Origin: Neovahlkampfia damariscottae
Taxonomy: Eukaryota; Heterolobosea; Selenaionea; Neovahlkampfiida; Neovahlkampfiidae
Direction of reading: 5' to 3'
NCBI GenBank assembly: GCA_016618085.1
Contig: JABLTG010000074.1
Coordinates: 1 to 64,000, forward strand
DNA length: 64,000 nt
Below the pieces are notes generated by a model. That model was not told the origin of the DNA. It searched no databases and saw only the letters and a program-made list of their open reading frames with translations. The position numbers and the translations under genes are program-made. Each line of letters begins with the position of its first letter. The stretch's first letter is position 1. Of the stretch, positions 39,192 to 51,828 are shown one piece after another.

Positions 39192-41865
39192 TCATTGCCA
39201 ACCAAGTTTTATGAATTTATTTCCACACAATGAACATTTTTGATTTTGATTTTTTAAAATATCTTCACATTTACATGAACAACCAGTACATTTTAAACTC
39301 TTCTTTTGTATGATTTGAAATGTCAAAACATCAATTTCTACTCTTTTAAAAAAAAAATCTTTCTTTACCAAAAGGATGATTTTTTGAACAAACTCTTTGA
39401 TTAATATTAAATTCAACTTTTACATCTTCATCACAAATTGGACATTTATATCTTTTTGGATAATCAATTTCAATAGTTTCAAATTTTTTAGTTTCACAAA
39501 TTGTCTTCAATTTTTGAAGAGAACTCAAACAATTTTCATTTCCTTTAAATTTTTTGTACACATTTTCAATTGAATTTAATTTTAATTTTGCATTTTCAAA
39601 TGATTCTATTGAAGAATCTTCTGTCAAAGTCAATATTAAAAACTGTAACATCCAATCACAAATACACAGAATCTCATTTGAACTGATATCTTTTTGATCA
39701 CTCAAAAAAGAATGAAGAATATCAGAACAATACTGAAACATCAATATTGTCTTGAATGAATTAATTTGTTCTTCAAATCCTTCATACATTTGTTGAGTTG
39801 TTGGTATGAAACTTAAAATCAAATATGAAAATTTCAATGTTCCAATAATTCCTTTTGTTTGATATTCAAGATATAATCTATCAACAATAGTCTTAATTGA
39901 TTCTTTTGGTAATGTTGAAATGAAATCTAAAACATCTAAATTTGAGTATTTGAATTTTTTGGTTTCATTGATTTCACAAACTTCAATTAATTTATCAATA
40001 ATCAAATCAAGATTATCTGTTGTCATAGTTGAATACATTGATATTTTTGTTTTTCCTTTCGATTCAAATGAAAAAGTTTTTGATAAATCTCCGGGGTATT
40101 CTATTAAAATTGATAATAAAATATCATTTGGAGATAATGCAATTCCAAAAATTGGATGAAGAAAACTAGTTTTAATTAATGTATTCTTTGAAATATCAAA
40201 TGTTTCTGAAATAAAATATTGCATTAATAAACCATCAAATCCACATGTGAATAAGATGAAAGATTTTCCAGATTTCATTATTTCAATTCCATTAATTGTT
40301 GAAAAATGATCATTCAATGTTGTTTTGAATAAAATTTTATCATTTTCAAATTTTATGATAATAATTTCAAATCCTTGACAAATGATTAAAAAATATTCAG
40401 TTTTAGAAATGACAAATATTTTAAAAAATGATATTGGGATACCATTTGGAATTTCGTTTTTTTGGATATGTGAAAAGTTCACCATTTCAAATTTTCCATT
40501 TTTGAGTTGATATTGATTGATATTTCCTTCAATATCTGAACTAAATAAAGATGACGTTTCTTTGAATTTTAAACAAGAAATTTGAGTTTCATGAGCATCA
40601 AATTGTTGAATCAATTTAGCTGTTCTTTTTAAAGAGTTGAGTCAAAACTGAATGACTTACAATTCATTATTTTCAAATTTCACTTCTAATATGAAAATTT
40701 CACCATTTCTATTTCCAAGAGCCAAATATGCTGAATTTGAATCTGTTATTTCAGACCAAGTTATTGAGTTAATTTTGAATCTATTTGTTAATCTCAAATA
40801 AAGATCTGTTGCAAGTATTTTTTTAGGTAATTTTTTCTTTGGTGTCTCTTCAACAATTTCTTCTTCTTCCTCAGTTGGTTTTTTTCTTTTTGGTGTTGAT
40901 TGGTTTTTTGATGTGGATTTTTTTGGGGTTGATTGATTATTTTCTGATTCATCTTTTTCAGCTTTTTCTTTTATATCTTTCATTTGAAGTCTCAATTTTG
41001 TTTGTAAATACTATCTTGTATTAAATAATGTTTTTAAATCATACATGATTAACATCTTTTTTTGAATAAGTTTTATAATCCTCTGGAAATTCTTTTAATG
41101 CTTCATCCATTCCTTTCTCTTTTGCTGTTTTTTCATCTTTATTTAGTCTTCGAGCTTTGATTTTCTGTGAAACAAAAAAAGTTACTTTTAAATTATTTTT
41201 ACATTTAATTCTGGTAATTGTTTTGATAAATAATCATTTGGTAAAAATGAAAGGTAAGAATTCCAAAAGAAATCGAAGATCTTATCCATTGTAATAGTTT
41301 TTTCAAATTTTGCAGTTTTTGGTGTTTTTGATGGTGTTTTTTTTATTTCACCAGCAGTTGTATATTCTTCCACTTCTTCAATCATCAAATCATCAAATCC
41401 TTTATTTTCGAAAATGATTTCATTTAACTCTAAAATCTTTTCAAAAGAAGTTTGTAATGAATCAGGTTTTGCGTAAAGGCTGATATGATTTCTTGAATCT
41501 TGAATCAATAAAACGGATTTTCCATTGTAAATTGGTGGTGACCATTCTATAGCTTTACTTGTACATGGGTTATTTTTGTACAAAACAGTTTCGTCAAAAA
41601 AATCAAATTTTGAAAAATTTGGTTTTATATTCATGCTTTCTGAGAATAAGTATTCAGGAATATCATCATTTAATACACAAAAACTCTTATCATTTGATAA
41701 ATCCTTCAAACAAAAAAAATTAAAAAAAAACAAATTTACGACAAGATGAGCTAAATTTGAAGAATCTGTATTCATCAAAGTGATTAAATTTGAATATTTT
41801 GACCATATAAGACTATTTGGATAAATTGAATTCGACAAATAAGAGTTCTTTGTCTCACGTATCAT
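39192..41865 (-). CDS. TFIIIC90-like (GTF3C4) RNA polymerase III factor subunit
   Basis: The N-terminal exons (from the ATG at 41865) give a WD-type propeller start: IYPNSLIWSKYSNLITLMNT, KAIEWSPPIYNG and NHISLYAKPDSL. A middle exon (40657-40995) has an acidic-Lys stretch and INSITWSEITDSNSAYLALG. A long exon (39346-40614) continues the propeller and a helical region. The C-terminus, across an intron near 39352-39380, forms a Cys-rich double zinc finger: YKCPICDEDV, VCSKNHPF, CTGCSCKC and KCSLCGNKFIKLGW. This is the TFIIIC putative zinc-finger arrangement. TFIIIC binds the B box of tRNA genes. At least five introns are present; the exact exon structure around 41000-41190 is uncertain. Confidence 0.8.
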
Positions 41866-41913
41866 TATTCAAAAAAGAATATTATTGGATAAAACCAAAA
41901 AAATTTATTTTTT

Positions 41914-42483
41914 TTACCATGAATTTTCCTGAGGTTCAGTCCAAACAAATTGACTTTCATAATCTCTTTTACTTGTAGTTGTACTTTCATTTGGATTTCC
42001 TTCGTCAAGAATTTTAAATCCATTTTTTTCTGCGTATTCAACAGCTTCTTCTTTTGTTCTGAAACGTTTTGCTTGAGATAATTGAAGTTGAATTGATGGA
42101 TCACTTGTTCCTAAAAAAAAAAAAATTAAAAAGTATATTTATCTACCAGTCCTTTTTGAAAGAATTAAAAAAAAGTTATTTTTCCTACCATCCCATTAAT
42201 GGATCACTCCAAACTGTTCCACTTTCACCTTTTACCCATTGAATTCTCCATTGTTTTGTATTTTCTTTTGACATGCATGCAGCTTGTGGTGATTCCATGT
42301 ATACTTTAACGTGTCTGTCTGTTGAGAGAATTTAATTTTTTTTTTTTTTTCATTACGTTGTTCATTCTCTGGAAAAGAGCTTACATGTTGTAAGTCTTCA
42401 CTGTTGATACTATATAAACGAATAAAATTTGTGTTTTTATTTGTTTTGAAAAGTTGTTTAGTTTTGTTGAGTGAACGGAACAT
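41914..42483 (-). CDS. NDUFS4: NADH dehydrogenase (complex I) 18-kDa subunit, NDUFS4
   Basis: This is an accessory subunit of mitochondrial complex I. Exon 1 is a mitochondrial presequence (MFRSLNKTKQLFKTNKNTNF, basic, with no acidic residues in the first 20). Following exons give RHVKVYMESPQAACMSKENT, KQWRIQWVKG, VWSDPLMGWTGTSDPSIQLQ and FRTKEEAVEYAEKNGFKILD, then YESQFVWTEPQENSW and TAA. The core PLMGW...EAVEYAEKNG is diagnostic of the ETC complex I subunit conserved region. Introns are near 42322-42355 and 42115-42190. It implies a proton-pumping respiratory chain, so the organism is not an anaerobe with reduced mitochondria. CCAAT (ATTGG at 42489) lies 6 bp from the ATG. Confidence 0.92.
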
Positions 42484-42507
42484 TTTTAATTGGTTGAAAA
42501 AAAAAAT

Positions 42508-44246
42508 TTATTCTTTAAAATAATTCCCAATTCTTTCCCACATTTTGCAAAATTTACCTCTATATTCTTTAATTATTGATGATTTTAATGAAAAACTCCA
42601 AATTTCTTGTTTTTTCAAATCAAATTTTGGAAGTTGAATTTGTTTATCTGCTGCATAGTTAGCTATTGTATTTATCATTTCAGTTGATAAATTTTTTTCA
42701 TCTTCAGTTCTTGCAGAAGGATTATAATAACCATATGATTTCCAGAAGAATGATAATTCAGCAGAATGACATGAATAATTATGATTTGAACAAGCACCAA
42801 ATGAATTTGGCATATCTCTCAATGGTGCATGGTTAAAAAGATACATTGATGCATCAGCATTTTGTCTTATCAATTCTTTAGTTGCTGCCAATCCACCACA
42901 ATAAAAATAATAATCAGTTCCAAGTTCAATGAGTGTATGTCTGGCGTCATGATGTCTCTGTGGATAAGTTCTCAAAACCTAAGGTAAAAGTTTAAATTTT
43001 GTGATTTTGAATTTTACTTCAGGAGCAAAAATACCAAGCCAAGGATATGCCAAAGCTACTAATTGCCAACGTGGAGTGTATCTTGTCCAAGCTTTTAAAA
43101 TAAATGTTGCAGTTTCATCTCTATTAAATCCAATGATAACTTTGACATTTTTTTTGAATAATCCTTTTTGAATCAATTTCATCGGTTGATTTGGTAATAT
43201 TTCTCCATCAATTGTTGGTTGCCAAGGCAGTACATTTCTTGTGTTCAAAAGTGGTGGAATTGGTGCAACTGTTGTTCTTGAACTTGCAAGTAAAATTTCA
43301 TTGAGAGATTTCTTTTCATAACATTCTCTATCATCAGTTTTACATCCAAGATTAATTGCAAACATTCTCATGTACTCTTGATTTTGATTTCTTCTTCTGT
43401 AAAGTACTGCAAATGGTGAACCCTTTTTAGAAGTAAAATTTGAAATGATTTCTTTTTTACCATCAAAAAGACTTTATGAAAAAGATTATCTTTTGTTTTT
43501 GGTGAAACTAAATGAACTAAAACGGCCATTGCTCCAGCTGATTGACCTATTAATGTCACTTTTTTTGAATCTCCTCCAAAATTGTGAATATGTTGTTGAA
43601 TCCATTCTAATGCGAGTCTTTGATCCATAATACCATAATTACCTTTACCTCCTAAACCATCTAAAAATCCAAGAGCACCTAAACGATAATTGATACTGAT
43701 GTATATTGTATTTGTTGAATTTGCCATCGATGTTCCTCTAATATTAAAATTTGCACTTGTTCCTGTGATCTATATTCAATTATTAATTAAATTTATTCTT
43801 ACAAAAGTTCCACCATGAATGTATACAACCACTGGAAACTTTTCATTTTTTCTTCTCATTTTTGGAGTCCAAATATTCAAATTCAAACAACTGAAGAATT
43901 AATAATTATTGCAAAAATACTCTTCACTTTGTTTTGGAAATACTCTTGGATTCCATTCTTTTGCTTGAGCACAAATATGACCTTAAAAAAAGAAAAAATT
44001 AAAATTGTGTTTTTTAAACAAACCGAATTGTGTTGCATTGAAAACAGATGGTGACCAAGGTGTCTTTGACAATGGAGGTCTCCATCTTTTTGGTTGTTCT
44101 CCATATGGAACTCCAAGAAAAGAAACATAATTATTTTCTTCTGTTCCTCTTATTTCTCCATTTTCTGTTTTAATGATGACAAATTTTGAAAGAATTGATG
44201 ACAGCAGTGTCAACAATAAAATAATTGAAAACAAACTTTTTGTCAT
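42508..44246 (-). CDS. Secreted carboxylesterase/cholinesterase-like hydrolase
   Basis: The signal peptide (SLFSIILLLTLLSSILSKFV) is followed by the type B carboxylesterase fold: FLGVPYGEQPKRWRPP, then after introns LNLNIWTPK and YIHGGTFV (oxyanion hole), INYRLGALGFLDG and GNYGIMDQRLALEWIQQHI. The nucleophile elbow is GQSAGAMAV. The catalytic acid region is FNRDET, and the histidine is in SCHSAEL. The C-terminus is DLKKQEIWSF...MWERIGNYFKE. About five introns are needed, including near 43390-43450 and 42975-43020. The stop is in GAATAAA. The enzyme would act on esters outside the cell or in lysosomes; real acetylcholinesterase activity is not implied. All three catalytic elements seem intact. 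Confidence 0.88.
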
Positions 44247-44418
44247 TCTTTCAACCTTTCCAAAAGTTATTTAGAGTCAGAACAATGATTTTATTGGTTC
44301 TTTTTTTCGGATTTACTGTAGGGGATGAAACATATTTTTTAATTCAAAAGAGAAGTAAGATTTCAGGAAAAAAAAAACTACAATTTTTTCATTGGCCAAA
44401 AAAAACCATTCAAACAAA

Positions 44419-44874
44419 ATGAAGAGAAGTTTGGAAGAAGAAGATTCAGACGTGGAAGAATCACCAACACCAAAAAAAAAGAAACAAAAAACAACTCAAG
44501 AAAATAATAGTTCTTCAGAATCTGATTCTGAAGAGAAAAAAACGACAAAAAAAAAATCCTCCAAAAATCAAAAAAAAAAAACCGAAACAAAGAAAAGAAT
44601 TTTTACCAAAGAAATAAAAACAATGATGTTTGGTTTTGGTGAAGTATCAAATCCTATAGCTGAAACTGTTGATTTAATCGAAGACTTAGTTTTTCAATAC
44701 GTTCATGATATGTCAGTAAAAGCTTTACAAACAAGTCAAAAAAGAGGAAAACTGACAACAGAAGATTTTGTTCATGGAGTCAGAAATGATCCAAAAAAAC
44801 ATGCTAGAGCTCAAGAATTATTAAAATTAGAAGAAGAAATCAGAATTGCAAGAAAAGCATTTGAGGATAAATAA
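44419..44874 (+). CDS. TAF13: TFIID subunit TAF13 (histone fold)
   Basis: This is a single exon of 152 residues. About 60 Lys/Ser/Glu-rich residues precede a TAF13 histone fold: RIFTKEIKTMMFGFGE, NPIAETVDLIEDLVFQYVHD, KRGKLTTEDFVHGVRNDPKK and ELLKLEEEIRIARKAFE. These match the human TAF13 blocks RLFSKELRCMMYGFGD and ARKAFDE very closely. TAF13 pairs with TAF11 in TFIID and helps control TBP binding. The basic N-terminal tail is longer than in animals. ATTGG at 44391 lies 28 bp upstream, shared with the divergent esterase. Its stop is 18 bp from the convergent glutaminase-fold gene. Confidence 0.92.
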   Translation: MKRSLEEEDSDVEESPTPKKKKQKTTQENNSSSESDSEEKKTTKKKSSKNQKKKTETKKRIFTKEIKTMMFGFGEVSNPIAETVDLIEDLVFQYVHDMSVKALQTSQKRGKLTTEDFVHGVRNDPKKHARAQELLKLEEEIRIARKAFEDK

Positions 44875-44891
44875 AAAATTTTGTATTATTT

Positions 44892-46654
44892 TTATTGAAG
44901 TAATCTTTCTTTTTTAGTTGCATATAAAACATCAAATGCACTCCAACTATATCTTTCTGTTAATTTCTTTGCAAATAATTCAGCTCTGATACTATTTCCT
45001 GTTTTATCATTTACTTTTGGTGAATTGATTACAATTCCACATAATCCAGGAACAACAATCATTGTTAACCCATTCAATCCACTTTTTGATGGAAGACCAA
45101 CACCACATGCCCATTCTCCTGAGACATCATACATCCCACATGAATACATCATTTGTAATGTCTTTTGTGTTGTCAATTTAGAGATTGCTCTTTCTCCTGT
45201 GAATGGACACACTCCTCCATTTGAAAATGTTGCACATGCAGTGGCCATTTGTAAAGGTGACATTTCAAGTGAATAAAGTTGTAAAAGAAAATCAGTTGTT
45301 TCTGAAATATTACCAATTGTATTTGAATTAGAAAAACCTTCATTGGCAGCAATATAGTAAGACAATGATGACAATTTATCTTTTTTTTCTTTTTGTGACA
45401 AATAAAATCTGTTATCAAAACCAACTTTTCCGTCAACAAATTGAGATATTCTTTTTGCAACATATTTAAATTTTCCTGAAATATTTTCTTTTGGTTTTAT
45501 GAATTCAGCACAAACTAAAGAACCAGAATGAATTAATGGATTTTGTGGTTTGTTTTTTATGTTCAAACCTATTTCATCATATTTTAAAGGACATGGTTCT
45601 TTTCCAACTTTTTCATGAATCACATCATACCCAAGGTCTTCAACATCAATGGCGTATAACAAAGGTGATATTAAAGCAAATAAAGGAAATCTTGAATCAG
45701 TATCACCAACTTCAATCACTTGACCATCAGCTGAAACAATTGTAATACCAAATTCATCTGATGATTCAAATCCAACTGGTGCTACACCTTCATCAACGTC
45801 AACACATTCCCAATATAAACTATTAATATTCAAACAAAAATTCTGCCAATTTGGAATGATCAAATCATCAGAAAGAGCTCTTTGAAGAACACTTTCTTTT
45901 TCAATACAGTACTTTGCAAATGCTGACCAAATAATTTCATCTTCATCAGCCATTAAATCGACTTGTCTTTTCAAAACAGGATTAATGTCATAGTACAATC
46001 CTCTAGTTTCTAAAAATGAATTTAATCCTTCAATATAAACTCTATTGTCAAAAAAACCATCTAAATGTTCAAATAACAGTCTAAATTTTTCTAATTTTGA
46101 TTCAACTGCTCCTTTTGATAATTTTGTTGTACCAACAGAAACCTCACCTGAAAGTTCAATACCTGTTTTTGCTCCATTTTGTTTTAAAAGTTCCACTACT
46201 TCTGTTTGATTTGCGTTCATGGCACATCTCAAAGGTGAAGCACCAAATTTATCTAATTCATTTATATCGGAAAGTTTGGTAAGAAGATATTCAACAACTT
46301 CATATCTTCCTTCTTGAGCTGCAACATGTAAAGCTCCTCTTTTAAAATGAAATTAAAAAATCAAATCTTTTACCTGTGGTCATAATCTAAAACATCAGGA
46401 TCAATTTTATCTACTTCAATATATTTTTTGACTAAATCCAAGTCTCCTATATAAACAGCATAAATTAAACTGAAATGTTTCGAAGTGAAAGGTGTTTTTG
46501 ATTGAAAATACATGTGGCGAGGTGAAGTGAGTGGTGTTACCAGTGTTGAACCTGGAGATGCAGCAAAAATATCAGGTGAAGCATTTGCTGAAAGTGTGGA
46601 GCCAAAAGGATTTAATCCTGTTCCTATGCTCAATCTTCTGCTCTTGTAACTCAT
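44892..46654 (-). CDS. Ankyrin + glutaminase-fold protein lacking catalytic residues (probable pseudoenzyme)
   Basis: The N-terminus holds ankyrin repeats (LIYAVYIGDLDLVKKYI, GALHVAAQEGRYEVVEYLLT across an intron near 46335-46372, then SPLRCAMNANQTEVVELLKQ). An EF-hand-like helical segment and a serine-dependent glutaminase domain follow. Alignment by eye with human GLS is clear: IIPNWQNF, VSADGQVIEVGDTDSR, LGYDVIHEKVGKEP, SNGGVCPFTGERAI, MYSCGMYDVSGEW and GLPSKSGLNG. However, the catalytic S-x-x-K (SCVK in GLS) is ALIS; the Asn of NAGA is His (IHSGSL); the Glu and Asn of the ERESGDRN segment are Gln and Leu; and Tyr414 is not kept. Tyr249 and Tyr466 equivalents remain. Length is about 575. 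Ankyrins precede the fold, whereas in animal GLS they follow it. It is probably a regulatory or binding protein. Confidence 0.8.
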
Positions 46655-46911
46655 AGATGATTGAGAATTAAAAAAAGGTATTTGGTTGGTTGAAGAAAAA
46701 AATTTCCAAAAGGAAAATTTCCTAAAATGAAGTCATTCAGCTTTTTAACTCTTTCAGGCAATTTCATTAAAAAATTGAGTAATTAACTACCTAGAATGAA
46801 GTGGAATTTCTTTTTCTTTTTTCTTTTCAATTTTCGAAATGAAGAAAATTAATCAAATTTCATTGGTTAATTCTCCTCTTCATTTTTTGGAATTTTTAAA
46901 AACTTCGAAAA

Positions 46912-49900
46912 ATGGATGATTTGGAAAGAGCGGTTTTGTGTGAATTAGATCCTTTGGCTTCTGATGAGTTAAGAAATTCAGCAAGAACTTATCTTGAAAA
47001 AATAAAACAAAACCCAGATGTTTGGAAATTTTGTTTTCAACGACTTTTTCAACCAAGTGACCCACGAGTTCAATTCTGGTGTCTTCAAATACTTTCTTCA
47101 TTATTCAAAGAACCTGAATTCTACAAAAAAATTTCAAATTTACAACAAAAAGAGGTACAAAGAGCAATAATGAATTACTACGCAAATGTTTGCAAAGAAA
47201 ATCCAAAAGTTTTTTTAAAAAACAAACTTTGTGAAGTATTAGTTTATTACTTTAGGTTTCAGTATTCAGAGAAAATGTGGCCTAATTTTTTTAAAGACAT
47301 TTTTTCAACTTTAAATTCAGGTGTCGTTTACGTTGAAATGTTTTTGAGAATTTTAAATACAATTGATGAGTTAATTGTTGTTCCTGATATTTCAACATTA
47401 AATAAGAAAGAAAGAAATAGAAACACTTTGGTAGTATGAACAAACTTTTTTTTCTAATCTTTTTTTTTTTCAGAAAGATATTATGAGAGATGACGCTGTG
47501 CCAACAATAATCGAATTCTTCTACTCTGTGTTAACTGGAAATAATGAATCATTGATAAAAATGGCTCTTGGTTGCTTAAAAAACTATATAGGTAATTTTT
47601 AACAAAAAATAAAATTAAAAACTGTAAAGATTGGATTGATATACAATTTGTTACCACTGAAAAATTCGCTACTTTATTTTATAAATATGTTAAAATGGAA
47701 TATTTCAAAATTGAAGCCATTGAATGCATAGAAATGGTAAGAACAAGTTAAAACAAAAATTTATCAAATTTTCAGATTGTTTTGAAAGGAATGGACTTAG
47801 TTGAAAAATTGAAATTGATTCAATCTTTACATATTCTTGATGTTATTTGTAATATCAAATTCGAAGTTTTAACATTTTTTTTTAATTTCTTCATTAAGGA
47901 TTCTGGTGATGATTTTGAAGTCAATGCATCTGCTCTATCATGTTCTGTAGCAAGACAATTAAGAGAATCATGGATTGGATTAGCCAAAAGTGATCCAATA
48001 TACTCACAAGAATCATATAAATTAATTGAATCATTTTTACCATTTATATTTCAAATTTTCAGTAAAACACCAAAAGTATCAGCAGAAGTAATTCCATTCT
48101 TAACAGATTATGTCAATTCAGTTTCAATTTTATTATCTAATTTTCTTTTATAGTTAAATGATCAATTGAATCAAACAGAAACAAAACAACTTGGTTTAAT
48201 CTTGAATATTATTCATCAAAAAGCAAAATATCCAAAGGATTTCAATTTTAATGGATTAGAACAAACAGAATATGAAAATTTAATCATTTCTTATCGAAGA
48301 GTATATTTTTTGTTCTTTTTAATATATCAAAGGATTTATTTGCACTATTTAAAACTATTGCAAGAAAGAATAAGTTATTCACTTTAGGATTCATGAAATC
48401 AGTCATTACAAATTTATTCAAAAATTTAAAAAATTTACCATATGATGAAATAGAAATTGCATTGTCTTTATTTTATTTTCTCGGTGAAGTAATTCCAGAA
48501 GATACTTCAAAAGATTCATTTTTCATTGAAACAGTGGATGCAATTATCACAAACAGTAAAATAATCTCGAACTAACATGTTTAAAGACATTTCATATCAT
48601 GAACATCAAACTATTCAAATTTTATATTTTGAAATTATTAATAGATATTCAAAGTTATTAACATCACATGAAAAAGTTATTCCTTTCGTTTTAGAATCAT
48701 TCATTGATAAAAGAGGTCTAAGGAATCCAAATCCAGCTGTTCAAAGTCGAACAAGTTTTTTATTCAAAAAATTCGTTTCTTCATTGAAATATTATTTACA
48801 TACATATATTGAGAAATTATATGAATTTTCAAAAGTAAGAAGTTTTCTTTTTTTGATCCAATAGGATTTTATGATTTTTAAATTACCTGGAACAACCAAT
48901 GAAGATGAAGATATGATTGATGATAAAATGTTCATTTATGAAGCGTTTGGATTAATACTTGGAAGTGATAAAATGGATCCAAATTTAAGAATAACAATCA
49001 TCAAAGTAAAGTTAAATTTTTGTTAATATTGAAATAGAAAATTTTACAACCTTTAATTTCACATATTGATGAAATTATAACAAAGAAATTATATCTTCAA
49101 GATACAAAAGAAAAACAAATTTTTTCAATTTTATTATCACAAGAAATCGGAGCAATTGGATTCATAAGTAAAGGATTCTATGGATATAATCAAACAAAAG
49201 AAACAGTTGAATTATTTCAAAGTTTATTTAATATTGTAATCAATGTATTTAAATCATTACCAAAGAATACAATGATTAGAGAAAAAACAATATTTGTTAT
49301 TCAAAGAATGATTCAAATTTTAGGAGAACATGTAATTCCAATGTTTAAAAATGTAATTTCGGAGTTATTCTCTTTAGCCAATGAACCAAATGAATTAACA
49401 AATGTTTTGGTTTTATTAAATCATTTATTATCAAAAACACAAAAAAAATCATATGACCTGATTGAAGATATATTTCTACCAATCATTCAAAAGGTTTTTA
49501 AATTGATTTCAAATGGAAATTATAATCAAAATTCACAATCTGAAATTGATAGAGAACAATCAATTTTACATAAACATTATTTCATGTTCATTCAATCAAT
49601 TTGTAATAATAAGTTGTTACCTGTGTTTACAAGTCAAAGTAAGTTGAAAAAAAAAAAAATTAAAAAGAAAAGAAAACTCTGCAAATTTGAATCAAATTTT
49701 GGAAACCATTTTACAAGGTTGTCAACATCAATCTATTCATGTTATTAAGTTATCTATTTCAATATTAACTTCAATGATTCAAAATTGGTGTGGAATTGGA
49801 ACAAAAGATAATTTGAAAGGATTTGATACATTTGTCTATGAAAGAATTATTCCAGTTATTTTTTCAATTTCATCATTGGAACAAATTGATTTTGATGATG

Positions 49901-50121
49901 CTTCAACTGTCTTATTAATCAAAGATTTAAGTAAATTGTTGAGAATTACATATCTTCAATTGGGTGGTGACTTTTTAGTTTTTTTGAGAAATCAAATTTT
50001 ATCAAAATTGAAATTGAATGATCAAGAAATTCAAAATTTTTTAGTTTTAATTCAAAATGATAATAACAAGGCATTTGATAATGCATTTTTAAATTTAATG
50101 AAAAATTTAAATAAAAGTTGA
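46912..50121 (+). CDS. XPOT: Exportin-t (tRNA export receptor)
   Basis: This is a karyopherin-beta HEAT-repeat protein that carries tRNA out of the nucleus with RanGTP. Exon 1 opens MDDLERAVLCELDPLASDEL and contains SGVVYVEMFLRILNTIDELI and KERNRNTLV, joining to KDIMRDDAVPTIIEFFYSVL, then DWIDIQFVTTEKFATLFY, then IVLKGMDLVEKLKLIQSL. These blocks match human XPOT in order (NTLIKDTMRE, WIDLSLIANDRF, NKGMDPVDKMKLVESL). At least eight short introns break the gene, including near 47436-47473, 47593-47630, 47740-47775 and 49640-49683. Predicted length is about 960 residues, as in XPOT. CCAAT (ATTGG at 46862) lies 46 bp upstream. The exon model after 48100 is uncertain in detail. Confidence 0.85.
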
Positions 50122-50181
50122 TCTTTTTTTTCAATGATCGATCATTTTATTATTATTTGGTCAGAGTTAGGTCACTGACAT

Positions 50182-51369
50182 TTATTCTGATATTTCAATG
50201 ATTTCAAGAGTTTCTTTTCTTTTTCTTTTATTTTTGATAAATTCAATTCTTGCTGTCAACCATTCTTCTTCTTTTTTAATATCATTTTCTTGATGAAATT
50301 TTAACAAATTTTCATATCTTTCAAGAAGATTGGTTTTAATGGAATAATTGAATTTGGATAAACATACGACACATAAATGAAATGGTGCTGCATCATCTTC
50401 ATCAATATTTCCACTTCCATTCATCAAACTTCTTTTATTAGATGAATAGAATTTTACCATTTATAATAAATACAATGTCCCTATTGCTATATTAGTCTGA
50501 AATAAAATCTTACAAAACCCAATCCATGCAATATTTCATGTCTAAATATTAATATAATTCAATTTTACGTTATAGTTTTGATTGATCTTTTCAAAATCAA
50601 TTTGATTCTTTCTTTCTTATCTTGTTTGATTTTTTTATTGAATCGAACTAGACTGGTATGATAAATTTTGTCTTTTGCTCTTTGTAAATAGAATTCATCA
50701 TATCTTGCAAAGCTAAATAATCCGATGTGTAATCCAGCTTGATTCCAACCTGCCAAATATAAATCTGATTCATCTTTATACAAGTCATACATGGTCATTC
50801 CACATAAATGAAATGCATCTTTTGGTTTTACATTTTTCAAACCCTTAATAATATCATTCAAATTTAATTGTATCTCATCATGATCCAAACCTTTTCTTGA
50901 TTTTATTTCACATTTCTCATTTTTAACAATCATGTAATGTTTGTTTTGAGTTTCTTTTTCTATGACCAAATTTTCAAGCAACACAACATCTGTTATATTT
51001 CCTTTCAAATTTGATGCAAAAAAAACTCGACTGTATTCTAACAATAAGTTAACATCAGGATAAGCAGGTTGACCAATCTTTGGATTCAAATTCGATTTTG
51101 GAATACCAACAGGAACCAAATATAAAATTGATTTACTTTTTATGTTTTTAGTTTTTTAAACTTTACTCTTTTGGTATTGTTGGTGCTGTTTGTTTGAAAT
51201 CACTCAATGGTTGAAAATCTTCATCATAATTACTTAACCAGTCATCTTCAGTTTCTGGCATTGGTAATTTTTCAAAAAAATTCTTTCCTAACTCAAATTC
51301 TCTTCCTTTGACAGATTTTCCAATTGCTTCTTTCACTTCTTTGTTTGTCAAGTTTGTGTAGTGGGACAT
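50182..51369 (-). CDS. Archaemetzincin-like zinc metalloprotease (AMZ)
   Basis: Four to five exons join to one archaemetzincin: MSHYTNLTNKEVKEAIGKSV at 51369, then DKSILYLVPVGIPKSNLNPK, DAFHLCGMTMYDLYKDES, HIGLFSFARY, and across introns near 50510-50565 and 50440-50470 the metal site HEILHGLGFGH (HExxHxxGxxH). HCIYYKCLMNGSGN follows, with C-x-x-C in LCVVCLSKF. This matches human AMZ2 block by block (GVGIFSFARY, THEIGHIFGLRHC, CLMQGS, LCPICLHKL). The active-site exon is only about 35 bases and the following one about 25, so automated gene finders are likely to miss it. The family cleaves small peptides in vitro; physiological substrate is unknown. CCAAT is 5 bp from the ATG (CCAATAAAAATG). Confidence 0.88.
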
Positions 51370-51459
51370 TTTTATTGGATACAAAAAAAACAAGAATCTT
51401 AATTTATTCACAACATGGAATGGTCTGAAGGTTGAAAATATTGTCACAGTAGTGGAAAA

Positions 51460-51747
51460 TTAAAAGAATTTATTATAAAAATACATCAAAAAAGCAACAA
51501 TCAAAAATGTAAAAAAAACAAATTTTGATAAATTTTCAGGTCCAAAAAATAAAAATGGATAACGACTTGAATATTCTTCTTTCATTTGCACTTTTTTTAA
51601 AGAATGAATTTGCCAATTATTTGGATAAATAAATTTATCACTCCACCACTCTTGACCTGTTGATTCTTCTTTTTTAGAAGTTTCAAAATCACTTGGAGAT
51701 ATATTTTCTTTGTTTGAACAAATTGTAAATTGATTCAAAATTCTCAT
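51460..51747 (-). CDS. Small tail-anchored membrane protein, unknown
   Basis: This is a 95-residue single-exon protein. A polar N-terminus of about 70 residues contains an aromatic-rich stretch (EWWSDKFIYPNNWQIHSL) and is followed by one hydrophobic helix at the very C-terminus (FVFFTFLIVAFLMYFYNKFF). This is the topology of a tail-anchored protein exposed to the cytosol, inserted in the ER or mitochondrial outer membrane. I recognise no family. It could equally be a small subunit of a larger membrane complex. It lies between the archaemetzincin and the giant repeat gene, all on the minus strand. CCAAT (GATTGG at 51790) is about 43 bp upstream. Confidence 0.5.
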   Translation of the reverse strand: MRILNQFTICSNKENISPSDFETSKKEESTGQEWWSDKFIYPNNWQIHSLKKVQMKEEYSSRYPFLFFGPENLSKFVFFTFLIVAFLMYFYNKFF

Positions 51748-51828
51748 TCCTTAATTGCTAACAAAACTCTTTGGTTCTAATTTGAATTGATTGGTTCAAC
51801 AAAACAAGAAAAAAAGAACTGTTAAAAT

